64,000 bases of DNA, taken from NCBI RefSeq assembly GCF_008704395.1, contig NZ_CP023695.1, forward strand, positions 124,001 through 188,000, read 5' to 3'. This document shows, piece after piece, positions 1 through 8,618 of the stretch. Within the stretch, counting starts at the first letter, position 1. Every line of letters starts with the position of its first letter. A model generated the notes under the pieces. That model was not told where the DNA came from, did no database searches, and saw nothing but the letters and a program-made list of their open reading frames with translations. This DNA comes from Streptomyces alboniger. GTDB lineage: Bacteria > Actinomycetota > Actinomycetes > Streptomycetales > Streptomycetaceae. A program made the translations under genes and the position numbers.

Positions 1-1
1 C

Positions 2-145
2 CTCCTCTACGCTTACCGAACCAGCCCCGGCGAGGTCCGGGACCGCCCCGCGACCCGCATCATCATCGACGAGTTGGCAGAACGCCACCTTCGCACCACC
101 GGTGTCGGAAACTGCACACCGTCACCAATCGGCAGGCCTGTTTAG
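2..145 (+). pseudogene. 3' remnant of an unknown gene, cut off by an insertion sequence
   Basis: The frame is open from the window edge and ends in TAG. It encodes about 47 residues beginning LLYAYRTSPGEVRDRP. I do not recognise the family. The stop codon is made exactly where the insertion-sequence end begins (TTTA then GGGCCTG), so the natural C-terminus was probably lost when the element inserted. The upstream part lies outside the window. Confidence 0.4.
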
Positions 146-645
146 GGCCTGTCCGACGGGTCAGGTAACCCGCCCGTTGGCCGGTTCGCTCTGTCCGGTG
201 TGGGCGGGGTGATCTTTCCGATGACGAGTGGGCTCAACTCGAACCAAATCTGCCCAAGAGAGTTGGGCGAGGCCAACGTTGGCAGTGTCATCGGCGCGTG
301 ATCAATGGGATTCAACTCCGACAGCGCACCGCCCTGCCATGGCGAGTTCTTCCGACCCGCTTCGGGAAGTGGAAGACGGTCTACGACCGCCCTCGCAGAT
401 AGTCCGCGGATGGCACGTGGGAGCGTTTCCTACGGATGGCCCAGGCGAACGCCGACGTCGAGGGGCGAAACGACTGGAGTGTGGTGAGCGTGGATTCGAC
501 GGTGTGCCGCGCCCATCAGCATGCTGTCGGAGCTCATCACCGCGTGCCCGGGGTAGTGGGGCGCCGGCGCCGTCCGGCCGAGCATCGCCTAGACGAGGGG
601 CTCTAGAAGGCAAGTACGTGCCCTACCGATCCACCGGACAGGCTC
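145..645 (+). mobile_element. Internally deleted IS5-like element with terminal inverted repeats
   Basis: The left end reads GGGCCTGTCCGACGGG and the right end is the imperfect inverse TCCACCGGACAGGCTC, so both termini are visible. Between them is only about 500 bp, roughly half of a complete element of this class. The transposase inside is truncated and carries a nonsense codon, so the element cannot move by itself, although its ends might still be recognised by a related transposase. I see no clear target-site duplication (TTA on the left, TAA on the right). Confidence 0.7.
211..606 (+). pseudogene. IS5-like DDE transposase remnant (DUF4096-type N-terminus)
   Basis: The frame reads DLSDDEWAQLEPNLP, then ALPWRVLPTRFGKWKTVYDR, ADGTWERFLRMAQANAD and DWSVVSVDSTVCRAHQHAVG, which is the N-terminal half of a Streptomyces IS5-group transposase up to the first catalytic aspartate (VDST). 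An in-frame TAG occurs after YDRPRR (about 400) and the frame ends at TAG 604-606 just inside the right terminal repeat, with the catalytic C-terminal half absent. No ordinary start codon is obvious. It is certainly non-functional. Confidence 0.75.
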
Positions 646-672
646 TAAACCTAGCCATCGATAGACCTCGCC

Positions 673-1756
673 GTAAGCCTGGGAAGCGGAGCATGTTCTC
701 AGGCTGACCATCGCGGAGAGTCGGAAGGCACGGAGCAGGCCGCGGTGATAGAGGCGCGGACGACGCATGTTGCCGCTGACGCGGCCGGAGTCTCGCGGCA
801 TGGGTGAGAGGCCGACGAAGGACGCGAGGCGGTCGGCCGTGCCGAAAGCCTCCAGGTCTCCACCAGTGGCGGCGATGAACTCGACGCCGAGGAGGGTGCC
901 CATGCCCGGCCGGGATCCGGATCACCGTTACGTGTCGGTGCTCGTTGAACCGGGCCCCGATAAGCGCGTTAGTTTCAGCGAGTTCCTCGTCGAGGGCCAG
1001 CACGCCCTTGGCGATGCGGGCGACCATGGCGGTCGCGAGAGTCTCTCCCGGCAACGGCAAGGCGGTGTGCTGGGTCTTGGCCGCCTCGACAGCTGTCTCC
1101 GCCGAGCGCGAGGGCGTTGTTCGCCCTGCGGTTCTTCAAGTTGGGTTCCGATCCGCCTGGCCCCGCTGCGACGGATCGCGGCCGGCAACTGGTAGCCGGT
1201 CAGTAGAACGACCGGGCCCTTCTTACTCAGGTTCAGCCCGCACTCCAACACCAGCAAGAACTCGAGGAGTTGACTGCGCAACCGGTTGGTCTGGCGGGTC
1301 CGGTCGTTGACAAAGTCGAGGTGGCGAGCGGTCAGAGTGCGCAGGTCGACGGCTATCTCATCACCGGGCCGCAGGAGACCGAGGTCCTGGCGCATGCGTG
1401 CCTGGTCGGCGATGACAAACGCGTCCTTTTCCTCCGTCTCGCCCTGGCCGCGGTAGGCCGTCGACACCTGGTGCACGGCCAGGCCGGGACCAGCGGCTGC
1501 TCGTGGCTGAGCAAGAGGCCGATAGGCAGGGCGGCGCCACCGTGGTTGATGTCGTCCACCGCCCACAGGGCTCCTCGGCGAGCGCGAGCACCTCTGCGAT
1601 CAGCTCCAGTAGGGCCGGTCCGTCGTTGAAGACTCGGTGTGACAGGAGGCGGTCGCCGCGCTCGCAGACCACTACGCAGTGGTGGTGTTCTTTGCCGATG
1701 CCCACTCCGGCCCAGATCCAGGGCGCGGTCACCTCCGCCAGCTCGTCGTCACACAT
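673..1756 (-). pseudogene. IS110/IS116/IS902-family transposase, multiply frameshifted
   Basis: On the minus strand the DEDD-type N-terminus is visible from 1756 (WAGVGIGKEHHHCVVV), the central region around 1450-1200 (KDAFVIADQARMRQDLG, VDLRTLTARHLDFVNDRTRQ), and the C-terminal transposase_20 domain at 900-673 (GVEFIAATGGDLEAFGTADR, LASFVGLSPMPRDSG). These blocks lie in at least four different reading-frame segments, so several indels have accumulated. The C-terminus is lost after SLRTCSASQAY at 673. IS110 elements normally encode one protein of about 400 residues. This copy is dead and ends beside the smaller IS5-like element. Confidence 0.8.
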
Positions 1757-1961
1757 CGATCCCGCAGACGACCTCGCCGACGTTGTCCTACACAGCGATC
1801 GGGTCGCGTATCCCCATGAGCGGTCGAGTCGTCGCGGGGCTCCGGGCAGCCACGTTCTTTAAGCCGTCCAACGGCGACAAGCTCACAGCCCTACCCAGAA
1901 CCCCTGGGTCCGCCGATCTTACGAATGACCGGATCACCCACGCTTGGAAGGTAGGGCAAGC

Positions 1962-3482
1962 TCAGCCCCGGCGGTCGGAGCCCGGCCGCACCGTCACCTC
2001 CACCTCCGCACCACCGAACGCCCACACGCGCACCTGTCGCGCCTGCCCGGGCGGCACACTTCGGGCGCTGGAGTGTGCCGTGCGGCCCGACACCTCGATC
2101 CGCCAGCCGGTGGTGCTCGGCGGCAGGGACAGCACCGTGGTGCCGGGGCGGCGAGTCGACCGGTAGGCGAGGCGGTACGTCTCGCGGGCCGGGACGTAGG
2201 TGTCGGCGCGCACGGTGCCCGCTACCGCCGGGGCGTACGGCGTGGCGGTGCGCTCCTTGTTCGTACGCAAGCGGCCGTCGCGGTCGAGGGCGCAGTAGCC
2301 GCCGCCGTAGCACCAGACGTAGGCCGCCCAGCCCGAGGAGTAGCGGGTGAAGGAGGCGAGGGCGTCGTCGTGGAAGCGGCGCATGTTCGGCAGGCCGCTG
2401 TTCAGCGGGCCCCACTCGCCCACCACGACGGGAACCGAGTGCTCGCGCGGGTACGCGGTGACGGCGTTCTCGTACGCCGTGATCCAGCCGGCCGCCGGGT
2501 CGTAGTCGGCGCCCGCCTCCATGGCGGTGTTGTAGAAGTGCGGGGCGTAGACGACGCGTTCGTCGGGGACGCGGCCCAGGCCGGTGGGCACGCCTTCGCC
2601 GACGATCGGGGTCGGCTCGATGAACAGGTGGTTCGAGCGGTCCCGGGTGCGGATGGCGGCGGCGAGGCGGCGGTACATCGGGGTGAGCTGCGTCGCCTCG
2701 ATGCGGCGAGCGGCCCTCGCCAGGTCCTCGCCCGCGCGCGGCTCCCCCATCGGCTCGTTGATCAGGTCGTAGCCGAACACCGCGGGGTGCCCGCCGAAGC
2801 GGTCCGCCAGCAGACGCCACATGCGGGCCTGCGCGCGCCGCAGGTCCGCGTCCTCGTAGAGGTGGGTGAAGGCGCGCTGGACGGCGGGTTCGAAGTATTC
2901 GGCGAACCAGTCGTCGGGGTGCGGAGTGAACGGCAGCCCGTCGGTCCGCGTCGCCCACACCGGGATCCCGCGGTGGCCGAACGCGGGCCCGAACACGTCC
3001 TGGTGAGCGTCGATGACGACGTGGACACCGTGCTCGTGCGCCCAGTCGAGGATGCGCCGGATCTTGCGCAGGTACGACTCGCTGTAGCGACCGCGCCGCG
3101 GCTCCAGATCATCCCAGAAGACCAGCAGGCGAGCGAAGTTGAAGCCGTGGGCCCGCAAGTCGGCGAAGTGCCGCTCGGTGATCGCGCTGAGGGCGTCCGG
3201 GCCGTGGTGGACCTTGTCCTCGACGTTCCAGCCGCGCAGGGTGAGGGTGCGTCCGCGGGCGTCGGTGAGGCGGGGTATACCGGCGGCGGTGGGGGCGGCC
3301 GCGGACCCGCTGCCGGAAGAGGCTCCCGTAACGGCGCCGGAATCGGTGCCGGTGCGCCCGCTCTTCACTCCCCCCGAAGCGGCGGGAGCCAGGCTCGCAC
3401 CGAGCAGGGCGGTCGCGATCAGGACGATCAGGGTGATTAGGGCCATCGGGCCGACGTGCTGCCGCCTGCAGCGCTTGCCCAT
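1962..3482 (-). CDS. Secreted glycoside hydrolase family 5 (endoglycoceramidase-like)
   Basis: A 506-residue exported protein. The ATG at 3482 is chosen over an upstream in-frame start (3563) because GGAGG lies a few bases before it and it starts a clean signal peptide (positive MGKRCRRQ followed by a hydrophobic run ending near LAPAASGG). A low-complexity Gly/Ser linker follows. The TIM-barrel catalytic domain shows LRGWNVEDK, VVIDAHQDVFGPAF, the acid/base glutamate in GYDLINEPMG and the nucleophile in PVVVGEWGPL. About 90 residues of C-terminal beta-rich sequence follow. The HQD-containing strand and the C-terminal domain resemble endoglycosylceramidases more than cellulases, but substrate is inference. 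It probably acts outside the cell on a glycoside or glycolipid. Confidence 0.82.
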   Translation of the reverse strand: MGKRCRRQHVGPMALITLIVLIATALLGASLAPAASGGVKSGRTGTDSGAVTGASSGSGSAAAPTAAGIPRLTDARGRTLTLRGWNVEDKVHHGPDALSAITERHFADLRAHGFNFARLLVFWDDLEPRRGRYSESYLRKIRRILDWAHEHGVHVVIDAHQDVFGPAFGHRGIPVWATRTDGLPFTPHPDDWFAEYFEPAVQRAFTHLYEDADLRRAQARMWRLLADRFGGHPAVFGYDLINEPMGEPRAGEDLARAARRIEATQLTPMYRRLAAAIRTRDRSNHLFIEPTPIVGEGVPTGLGRVPDERVVYAPHFYNTAMEAGADYDPAAGWITAYENAVTAYPREHSVPVVVGEWGPLNSGLPNMRRFHDDALASFTRYSSGWAAYVWCYGGGYCALDRDGRLRTNKERTATPYAPAVAGTVRADTYVPARETYRLAYRSTRRPGTTVLSLPPSTTGWRIEVSGRTAHSSARSVPPGQARQVRVWAFGGAEVEVTVRPGSDRRG

Positions 3483-3883
3483 GATGACCTCCGGCACTCG
3501 GGGACGCGCGGTACGTACGTGTGTCCGATCGGCACGCACTGTATTACCAGGAACCGCCTGCACAGACCAGCGAACCGACGACGCGGGCGGCCGGGAATCT
3601 CACGCCGCCTCGCTCAAGGTGCCACCGCGCTCACCTCGGCCGGTAGTCATGCGCCGGGGTGACCAGCGGCCCTTTGTTCCCATGGGGCAACACCGATACG
3701 TGACAAGCCAGTGAGGAACGGGTTCCATCGTGCTTCTCCTCGTTGAGGAACCGGGGGGCGCGGCCGGAGACGGAAGGATCCTCGCGGGCGGGAGGGGCGG
3801 CTCGGGGGCGAAGGGTGCGCGAGCGCCCGGAGGCGAGTGGGCTGTGTCGTCCCTGCTGCCGCAAAGAGTGCGCAGGTTCAGGT
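3483..3883. other. Intergenic, 401 bp, promoter region of the GH5 gene
   Basis: This gap separates two minus-strand genes. It should hold the promoter of the GH5 gene and the terminator of nothing obvious. I found no convincing ORF, RNA or strong hairpin. Confidence 0.3.
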
Positions 3884-4942
3884 TCAGAGGACTTCGAGAA
3901 GCTTGTCGGTGAAGTCGGCCGTGGAGGCGGTGCCGCCCAGATCCCGGGTGCGTACGTCGGTCTTGGCCAGGACCGCGGCCATCGCATCGGTGATGTCCTT
4001 GGCCGCTCGGGGGTGGCCGAGGTGGTCGAGCATCATGGCGGCCGACCAGATCGCGCCCAGCGGGTTGGCGATGTCCTGGCCCGCGATGTCGGGGGCCGAG
4101 CCGTGAACCGGCTCGAACATCGAGGGGAACTCCCGCTCGGGGTTGAGGTTGGCCGCCGGGGCGAGACCTATGGACCCGGCCACCGCGGCGGCGAGGTCGC
4201 TGAGGATGTCCCCGAAGAGGTTGGAGGCGACCACGACGTCGAAGCGGGCCGGTTCTAGGACGAACTTGGCCGCGAGCGCGTCGATGTGCTCCTGGCCCCA
4301 GCCGACCTGCGGGAACGAGGCGGCCCGCTCGGCGACGAGTTCGTCCCAGAACGGCATGGTGTGCACGATCCCGTTCGACTTGGTGGCCGAGGTCAGCCGG
4401 CCCTTGCGCTGTTCCGCCAGCTGGAAGGCGTAGTCCAGCAGGCGTGTGACGCCGGCCCGGGTGAACACGGCCTCCTGTACGGCCATCTCGTCCGGGAACC
4501 CCCGGTTGAGCCGCCCGCCGACCTCGCTGTACTCGCCTTCCACGTTCTCCCGGACGACGACGAAGTCGACCTCCCCGGCCCGCGCCCCGCGCACCGGGCT
4601 GTCAATGCCCTCGAAGACTTTGATGGGCCGCAGGTTGACGTACTGGCGGAAGCCGCGGCGGATCGGGATCAGCAGTCCCCACAGCGAGACGTGATCGGGC
4701 ACCCCGGGATGCCCCACCGCGCCCAGCAGGATGGCGTCCTTGTCGCGGAGCTGGGCGAGGCCGTCGGCGGGCATCATGGCGCCCTCGCGCAGATACCGCT
4801 CGCACGACCAGTCGTCGTAGGACGTATAGGAGAGGGTGAAGCCGTGCCGGCGGCCGAGGACGTCGAGTACCTGCTGCGCGGGGGGCAGTACTTCGGCGCC
4901 GATGCCGTCACCGGGGATGAGGGCGATGCGGTGGTTCGTCAT
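3884..4942 (-). CDS. Tartrate/D-malate dehydrogenase-type decarboxylating enzyme
   Basis: A 352-residue beta-decarboxylating dehydrogenase of the isocitrate/isopropylmalate family. Landmarks in order are the N-terminal ALIPGDGIGAEVLPPA, LLGAVGHPGVPDHVSLWGLL, the substrate-binding YVNLRPIK, VVVRENVEGEYSEVGGR, the catalytic lysine block SATKSNGIVH, the metal-binding VVASNLFGDILSDLAAAV, and the NAD-binding FEPVHGSAPDIAGQ. The ENVEGEYSEVGGR pattern is typical of tartrate dehydrogenase and D-malate dehydrogenase rather than LeuB or Icd, so it likely oxidises a 2-hydroxydicarboxylate with NAD+ and divalent metal. The LysR gene lies 73 bp upstream in the same direction and could be its regulator. 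Confidence 0.85.
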   Translation of the reverse strand: MTNHRIALIPGDGIGAEVLPPAQQVLDVLGRRHGFTLSYTSYDDWSCERYLREGAMMPADGLAQLRDKDAILLGAVGHPGVPDHVSLWGLLIPIRRGFRQYVNLRPIKVFEGIDSPVRGARAGEVDFVVVRENVEGEYSEVGGRLNRGFPDEMAVQEAVFTRAGVTRLLDYAFQLAEQRKGRLTSATKSNGIVHTMPFWDELVAERAASFPQVGWGQEHIDALAAKFVLEPARFDVVVASNLFGDILSDLAAAVAGSIGLAPAANLNPEREFPSMFEPVHGSAPDIAGQDIANPLGAIWSAAMMLDHLGHPRAAKDITDAMAAVLAKTDVRTRDLGGTASTADFTDKLLEVL

Positions 4943-5015
4943 GCCTTCGATTCCAGCAACACGCCCAGCCAGACGTCCAAGACCGAAACCGGATCTCCCT
5001 TATAACGGCCGCCTA

Positions 5016-5900
5016 TCAGTCGGTGCCGGTGGGGACGGCCATCCCCCAGAACGCGGCGGCCGCCGGGGACCGGATACCCCTGCGGCTGATCAGCGCGACA
5101 CTCAGCGCGGTCGCGGGTTCGATGTCCAGCACGTCGGCCCCCGCCCGCCGGGCGATGTCCCGCCAGGAATCCGTCACGACCGCGAGCCCGACCCCGGCCA
5201 GCACCAGGGGCAGCAACGCGACCCGGTGCTCCGTCTCCGCCGCCATGCTGAAGTCGATGCCCTGGTCACGCAGGGAGTCGACGTACGCCCGCATCCCCGT
5301 CCCGGGCTGTCCCACGATCAGCCGCTGACCCGCCAGTTCCTCGCACGCCACCGCTTCCCGGCCGGCGAAGGGCCCGCCCGGGGGTGCCACCAGCACAAAC
5401 CGCTGCTCCGCCAGCACATGCGCGCAGACCTCCGTGTACGGAACACTCCCGGCCGACGCCAGCAGTCCTAGCTCCGCAGCCCCTGTCCGCACCGCGCCGA
5501 TGACGTCCCGAGCCGTGAAGGCGGCCTTGACCGACACCGTGACGCCCGGATGACGCTGGGCGAAGGACCGGATCAACGACGTCAGAGGCTGGACCGCTTG
5601 GGACGGCATCGACGCCACATCAAGGCGCCCCGCCCGCAGCTCGCGCACGCACGCCACGCTCGCCCGGGCACCTTCCAGGCTCCGCACCGCCGCACGGGCC
5701 GGCTCGATCAACGCCCGGCCTGCCTCCGTCAGCACAGCACGGCGCCCGATCCGATGGAACAACTCCGTACCCAGATCACGCTCCAGCGCACGGACAGCCT
5801 GCGACAACGAGGGCTGTGACACGTACAGCGCCGAAGCCGCGCGGTTGAAACCCCCGCGGTCGACGACGGCCAAGAAGTACTCCAACTGCCGGATATCCAT
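5016..5900 (-). CDS. LysR-family transcriptional regulator
   Basis: A 294-residue protein starting MDIRQLEYFLAVVDRGGFNR, with the classic LysR winged helix (AASALYVSQPSLSQAVRALE, residues about 15-35) and a type 2 periplasmic-binding-like effector domain to the end. The start at 5900 matches the usual LysR N-terminus. An alternative GTG at 5915 would add five residues; longer in-frame extensions to 6587 are rejected as they run antisense to the next gene. It is co-directional with, and 73 bp upstream of, the dehydrogenase gene, so it may activate or autoregulate that unit; LysR genes are more often divergent from their targets. Confidence 0.85.
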   Translation of the reverse strand: MDIRQLEYFLAVVDRGGFNRAASALYVSQPSLSQAVRALERDLGTELFHRIGRRAVLTEAGRALIEPARAAVRSLEGARASVACVRELRAGRLDVASMPSQAVQPLTSLIRSFAQRHPGVTVSVKAAFTARDVIGAVRTGAAELGLLASAGSVPYTEVCAHVLAEQRFVLVAPPGGPFAGREAVACEELAGQRLIVGQPGTGMRAYVDSLRDQGIDFSMAAETEHRVALLPLVLAGVGLAVVTDSWRDIARRAGADVLDIEPATALSVALISRRGIRSPAAAAFWGMAVPTGTD

Positions 5901-6111
5901 GACTTCGATCTTCACTGGCCAAAGAAGTGCCCTCCGCTGCGGGGGCCAGGCCCGCCAAACCAGCGTGCCGCCCAGACCGGCGCAACGCGGCCGCGCAGGT
6001 TTTACTGAGAGGAGGGTGCACGGCCGCATGGCAGTACACCCCTTCGCTCTCCTTCTGATTTTACGAGACGGGACACTGCTGCTCTCCCCCGCCCTCCTCA
6101 AGTGGCCACGC

Positions 6112-6780
6112 TCAGCCGACGGGCTCGTACTCCACCGTCTCCTGCCCGCACCCTGCGGCCAGCTCCCGCAGAGCCTGCCGTTCGGCCTTGTCCACGGACA
6201 GACCCCACCGGAGCTTGGTCGCCACCCAATGGTTGGTGTAGGTGCAGCGGGCATCCGCCAGCGGCGGCTGCCACTCGGCCGGGTCCTGGTCGGACTTCGA
6301 ACGGTTGCTGCGCGCGGTGATGGCCACCAGCGACCGTTCGTCGCCGAGGTCGTTGGCGTAGGCCGTGCGGCGCTCCGCGTTCCAGGCGCTGGCACCGGAG
6401 TCCCAGGCCTCGGCGAGCGGCACCGTGAAGTTGATGGCCAGAACGCGGGGTTGGGTGAGCGTCTGGCCGTCGTAGTAGGAGAACCACTTCCCCGCGGTGA
6501 CCTTGCAGCCCGCTCCGATGGCAGGGGCGGTGCGGGACTCGGTGATGAGGACCTCCTCACGGGTATCACACCCGTCCCGGTCGTCATCGGTCCAGTGCTT
6601 GAAACGGGAACGCTCGTACCCTTCCCGCGACTCCGCGGCCATCGGCAGCGCGGCGACCGCCTGCTTCAGCGTCATCGGAAGCGCGACCAGGTCGGCGTCG
6701 GCGGCCGAAGGGGATGCCGAGGTGAGGGGCAGGGCGAGGAAGGCTGCGGCCAGGGCCGCGCGCATACGGGGTGCGATCAC
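6112..6780 (-). CDS. Secreted DUF1524/HNH nuclease-like protein lacking the core motif
   Basis: A 222-residue exported protein with a GTG start at 6780 and a signal peptide ending near SASPSAADA. The rest follows the Streptomyces secreted HNH (DUF1524, GmrSD C-terminal-like) family: RFKHWTDDDRDGCDTREEVL, PAIGAGCKVTAGKWFSYYDG, VPLAEAWDSGASAW, AYANDLGDERSLVAITARSN and SKSDQDPAEWQPP. Family members carry a DIDH motif just before VPL. Here that stretch reads LAINFTVPL, so the aspartate-histidine pair is replaced by Asn-Phe. The other conserved positions and cysteines remain, suggesting a fold kept without nuclease activity. Family call is strong; loss of catalysis is inference. Confidence 0.8.
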   Translation of the reverse strand: MIAPRMRAALAAAFLALPLTSASPSAADADLVALPMTLKQAVAALPMAAESREGYERSRFKHWTDDDRDGCDTREEVLITESRTAPAIGAGCKVTAGKWFSYYDGQTLTQPRVLAINFTVPLAEAWDSGASAWNAERRTAYANDLGDERSLVAITARSNRSKSDQDPAEWQPPLADARCTYTNHWVATKLRWGLSVDKAERQALRELAAGCGQETVEYEPVG

Positions 6781-6921
6781 AACCTGGTGATACCGGGGCC
6801 CGCCGGCCGCCGGGGACAGTTCGGGTGGAGTGTCACCCGGGCGAGCCCAAAGGTCATACTGGCCGACCTTCCGAGGACTGGTCTCGCCTCCCCCGGCAGC
6901 CCACGGAGCGTCGGGCGAGCG

Positions 6922-7356
6922 TCAGTTCGCCCGACTCGCCGGCGCGACCACGACCAGAGGAATCTCCCGGATCGTCGCGGTGCGGTAGGTCGCATACGAG
7001 GGCGTGGCAGCCACCACCGCCGGCCACAAGCGGGCCGACTCGGGCGCCGTGGCAGGCCGGGCGGTCGCGGGGAAGGTATCCGCGCCGACCTGGAGGATGA
7101 CCTCAGGAGAGGCCAGCAGGTTTAGATACCAGGCCGGGTGGCGGTCCGCGCCCCCGTTGGACGCCGTCAGGACGTAGGCGTCCTCGTCGTCCCGGATGTA
7201 CGCCAGCGCCGTACGGCGCAGCAAGCCGGACTTGCGGCCCCGGGTGGTCAGAAGGAGATCGTTCACTCCGGGGCGGGGGCGTCCGCCGGTCTCCTCGAAA
7301 CGGCGGATGTGATCGGCGACCCACGGGGTCGGGTTGTCATGGACCGTGCCGGTCAT
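6922..7356 (-). CDS. F420-type (Ddn/DUF385) nitroreductase-family oxidoreductase
   Basis: A 144-residue split-barrel flavin-binding protein. The signature GRKSGLLRRTALAYI followed by AYVLTASNGGADRHPAWYLN and a C-terminal IREIPLVVVAP is typical of the deazaflavin (F420)-dependent nitroreductase family in actinobacteria. It likely transfers hydride from reduced F420 to a small substrate that is not identifiable here. The start overlaps the stop of the upstream NAD(P)-binding gene by 4 bp (7353-7356), so the two are translationally coupled and probably cooperate. Confidence 0.85.
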   Translation of the reverse strand: MTGTVHDNPTPWVADHIRRFEETGGRPRPGVNDLLLTTRGRKSGLLRRTALAYIRDDEDAYVLTASNGGADRHPAWYLNLLASPEVILQVGADTFPATARPATAPESARLWPAVVAATPSYATYRTATIREIPLVVVAPASRAN

Positions 7357-7961
7357 GCGACGGCCACCCCGGTGTGGAGCCGGTGCAGGGTCGGCGCCTC
7401 TACCGCCTCGTCCACCAGGGCCCGGGCGAAGTCGTGGGGCGTGATCAGGCTGTCGGCGGCGGCCGGGGCGAAGACGTACCCGCCCGTGGGCTCGCCCTCG
7501 TGGTCGAAGTCTCCCGCCGGGCTCAGCACCACCCAGTCCAGCGCTTGCGGCACGGTCTCACGCAGCGCCTTGGTGCCCGCGGCGTGGCCGAGGTAGAACT
7601 CCCGCCATTCCTGCGGGTATTCGGGGGTGTCCATCAGCAAGTCCCCTGTCTTGGTGGGCAGTACGGACGCCAGCCCGACCGACACCAGCCGCTTCACTCC
7701 CGCCGCCGGGAGCCCCTGTGTGAGGGCGCGGGCAACGGCCGGGAAGAACTCGCCGGGACGCGCCCCGGGGTCGTAGACAGCGACGATCGCCGCGTCGTGC
7801 CCGGCCGCGAGCCCTGCCACGGCGGCCGGGTCCGTCACTGATCCATCGGCCCGCCCTACTGCGGTGACCTCGTGGCCCCGCCGCCGGGCCTCTGCCACCG
7901 CGGCCCGGCCGACCCGGCCCCCCGCCCCGAAAATGACGATTCTGCTGCGCTTGGATTCCAT
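7353..7961 (-). CDS. NAD(P)H-binding oxidoreductase (atypical SDR/NmrA-like)
   Basis: A 202-residue Rossmann protein with the nucleotide-binding start RIVIFGAGGRVGRAAVAEAR, a sugar- or NAD-epimerase-like core (DAAIVAVYDPGARPGEFF, KRLVSVGLASVLP) and a C-terminal LITPHDFARALVDEAVE. It belongs to the NAD(P)H-binding SDR5-type group related to YwnB/NmrA. It is first gene of a two-gene unit with the F420-type reductase and faces the HxlR gene across 59 bp, so HxlR probably represses it in response to an electrophile or redox signal. Confidence 0.85.
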   Translation of the reverse strand: MESKRSRIVIFGAGGRVGRAAVAEARRRGHEVTAVGRADGSVTDPAAVAGLAAGHDAAIVAVYDPGARPGEFFPAVARALTQGLPAAGVKRLVSVGLASVLPTKTGDLLMDTPEYPQEWREFYLGHAAGTKALRETVPQALDWVVLSPAGDFDHEGEPTGGYVFAPAAADSLITPHDFARALVDEAVEAPTLHRLHTGVAVA

Positions 7962-7985
7962 GAGGGGGAGCGTAGGCCGGGGGGT

Positions 7986-8003
7986 GGTATCCGATCGGAT
8001 ACC
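7986..8003. promoter_or_regulatory. Perfect 18-bp palindrome, candidate HxlR operator
   Basis: GGTATCCGATCGGATACC is a perfect palindrome centred between the divergent NAD(P)-binding gene (start 7961) and hxlR-type gene (start 8021). Only 17 bp separate it from the HxlR start codon, so a bound dimer would block the promoter region. HxlR proteins bind as dimers to inverted repeats in divergent intergenic regions; assignment to this one is inference. Confidence 0.75.
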
Positions 8004-8020
8004 GCCTTACCTTGTAGATC

Positions 8021-8410
8021 ATGACGACGCCGCAGGCCGAACGGGCCTCTTTGGATCCTGAGATGTTCGACCCGGTCTGTCCGTCGGCGCTGGTGCCGTT
8101 CCGCGTGGGCGACAAGTGGGCGACGCTGATCCTGCGCTGCCTACAGGACGGTCCGCGACGCTTCTCCGAGCTGAAGGTCCCGCTGCGCGGTATCACGGCC
8201 AAGTCACTGACGCTGTCTCTGCGCAGGCTGGAGCGGGACGGCTTCGTCGTGCGGGAGGAGTACGAGGGCACCGAGCGCCGCGTCGAGTACGCACTCACCC
8301 TGCTGGGGCGGGGGCTGCTGGGTCCGCTGGACGCGGCCTGTGAGTGGACACGGAATCACTGGGACGAGCTGCTCGACGCGCAGGAGGCCGGACTGCGTAG
8401 CGGCGGCTGA
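8021..8410 (+). CDS. HxlR-family winged-helix regulator
   Basis: A 129-residue MarR-like winged-helix protein. The HxlR hallmark CPSALVPFRVGDKWATLILR is followed by GPRRFSELKVPLRGITAKSL (recognition region) and the wing LERDGFVVREEYEGTERRVEY. The N-terminal cysteine next to the first helix is the residue HxlR proteins often use to sense electrophiles or aldehydes. It is divergent from the reductase pair and shares the palindromic intergenic region, which is the usual arrangement for a local repressor. Confidence 0.9.
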   Translation: MTTPQAERASLDPEMFDPVCPSALVPFRVGDKWATLILRCLQDGPRRFSELKVPLRGITAKSLTLSLRRLERDGFVVREEYEGTERRVEYALTLLGRGLLGPLDAACEWTRNHWDELLDAQEAGLRSGG

Positions 8411-8618
8411 TTCTCAGCCAGGTGCACCCGGGGCCCTAGGAACAGACTGAGCAGCGAGCCTGCCGGGTCCGGCACGGGCCGTCCGGTGGCAGGCCCTCTC
8501 TCCCTCCATGTGCGAGATCCCAAAGGCTAGGGCCTGTCCCATGGATCTCCATGGCGTCGTGGTCACCTATGCTGACACGGCCTCTGTCGGCCTCCTCAGC
8601 TCCTCAAGGAAAGATCAG

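Noticed and set aside
1757-1961. Right end of the IS110-like element
   Set aside because: IS110 elements lack clear inverted repeats and I could not identify a boundary in this stretch.
1944-3440. 498-codon plus-strand frame opposite the GH5 gene
   Set aside because: Arg/Val/Gly-rich shadow of a well-supported secreted GH5 gene; no start signal.
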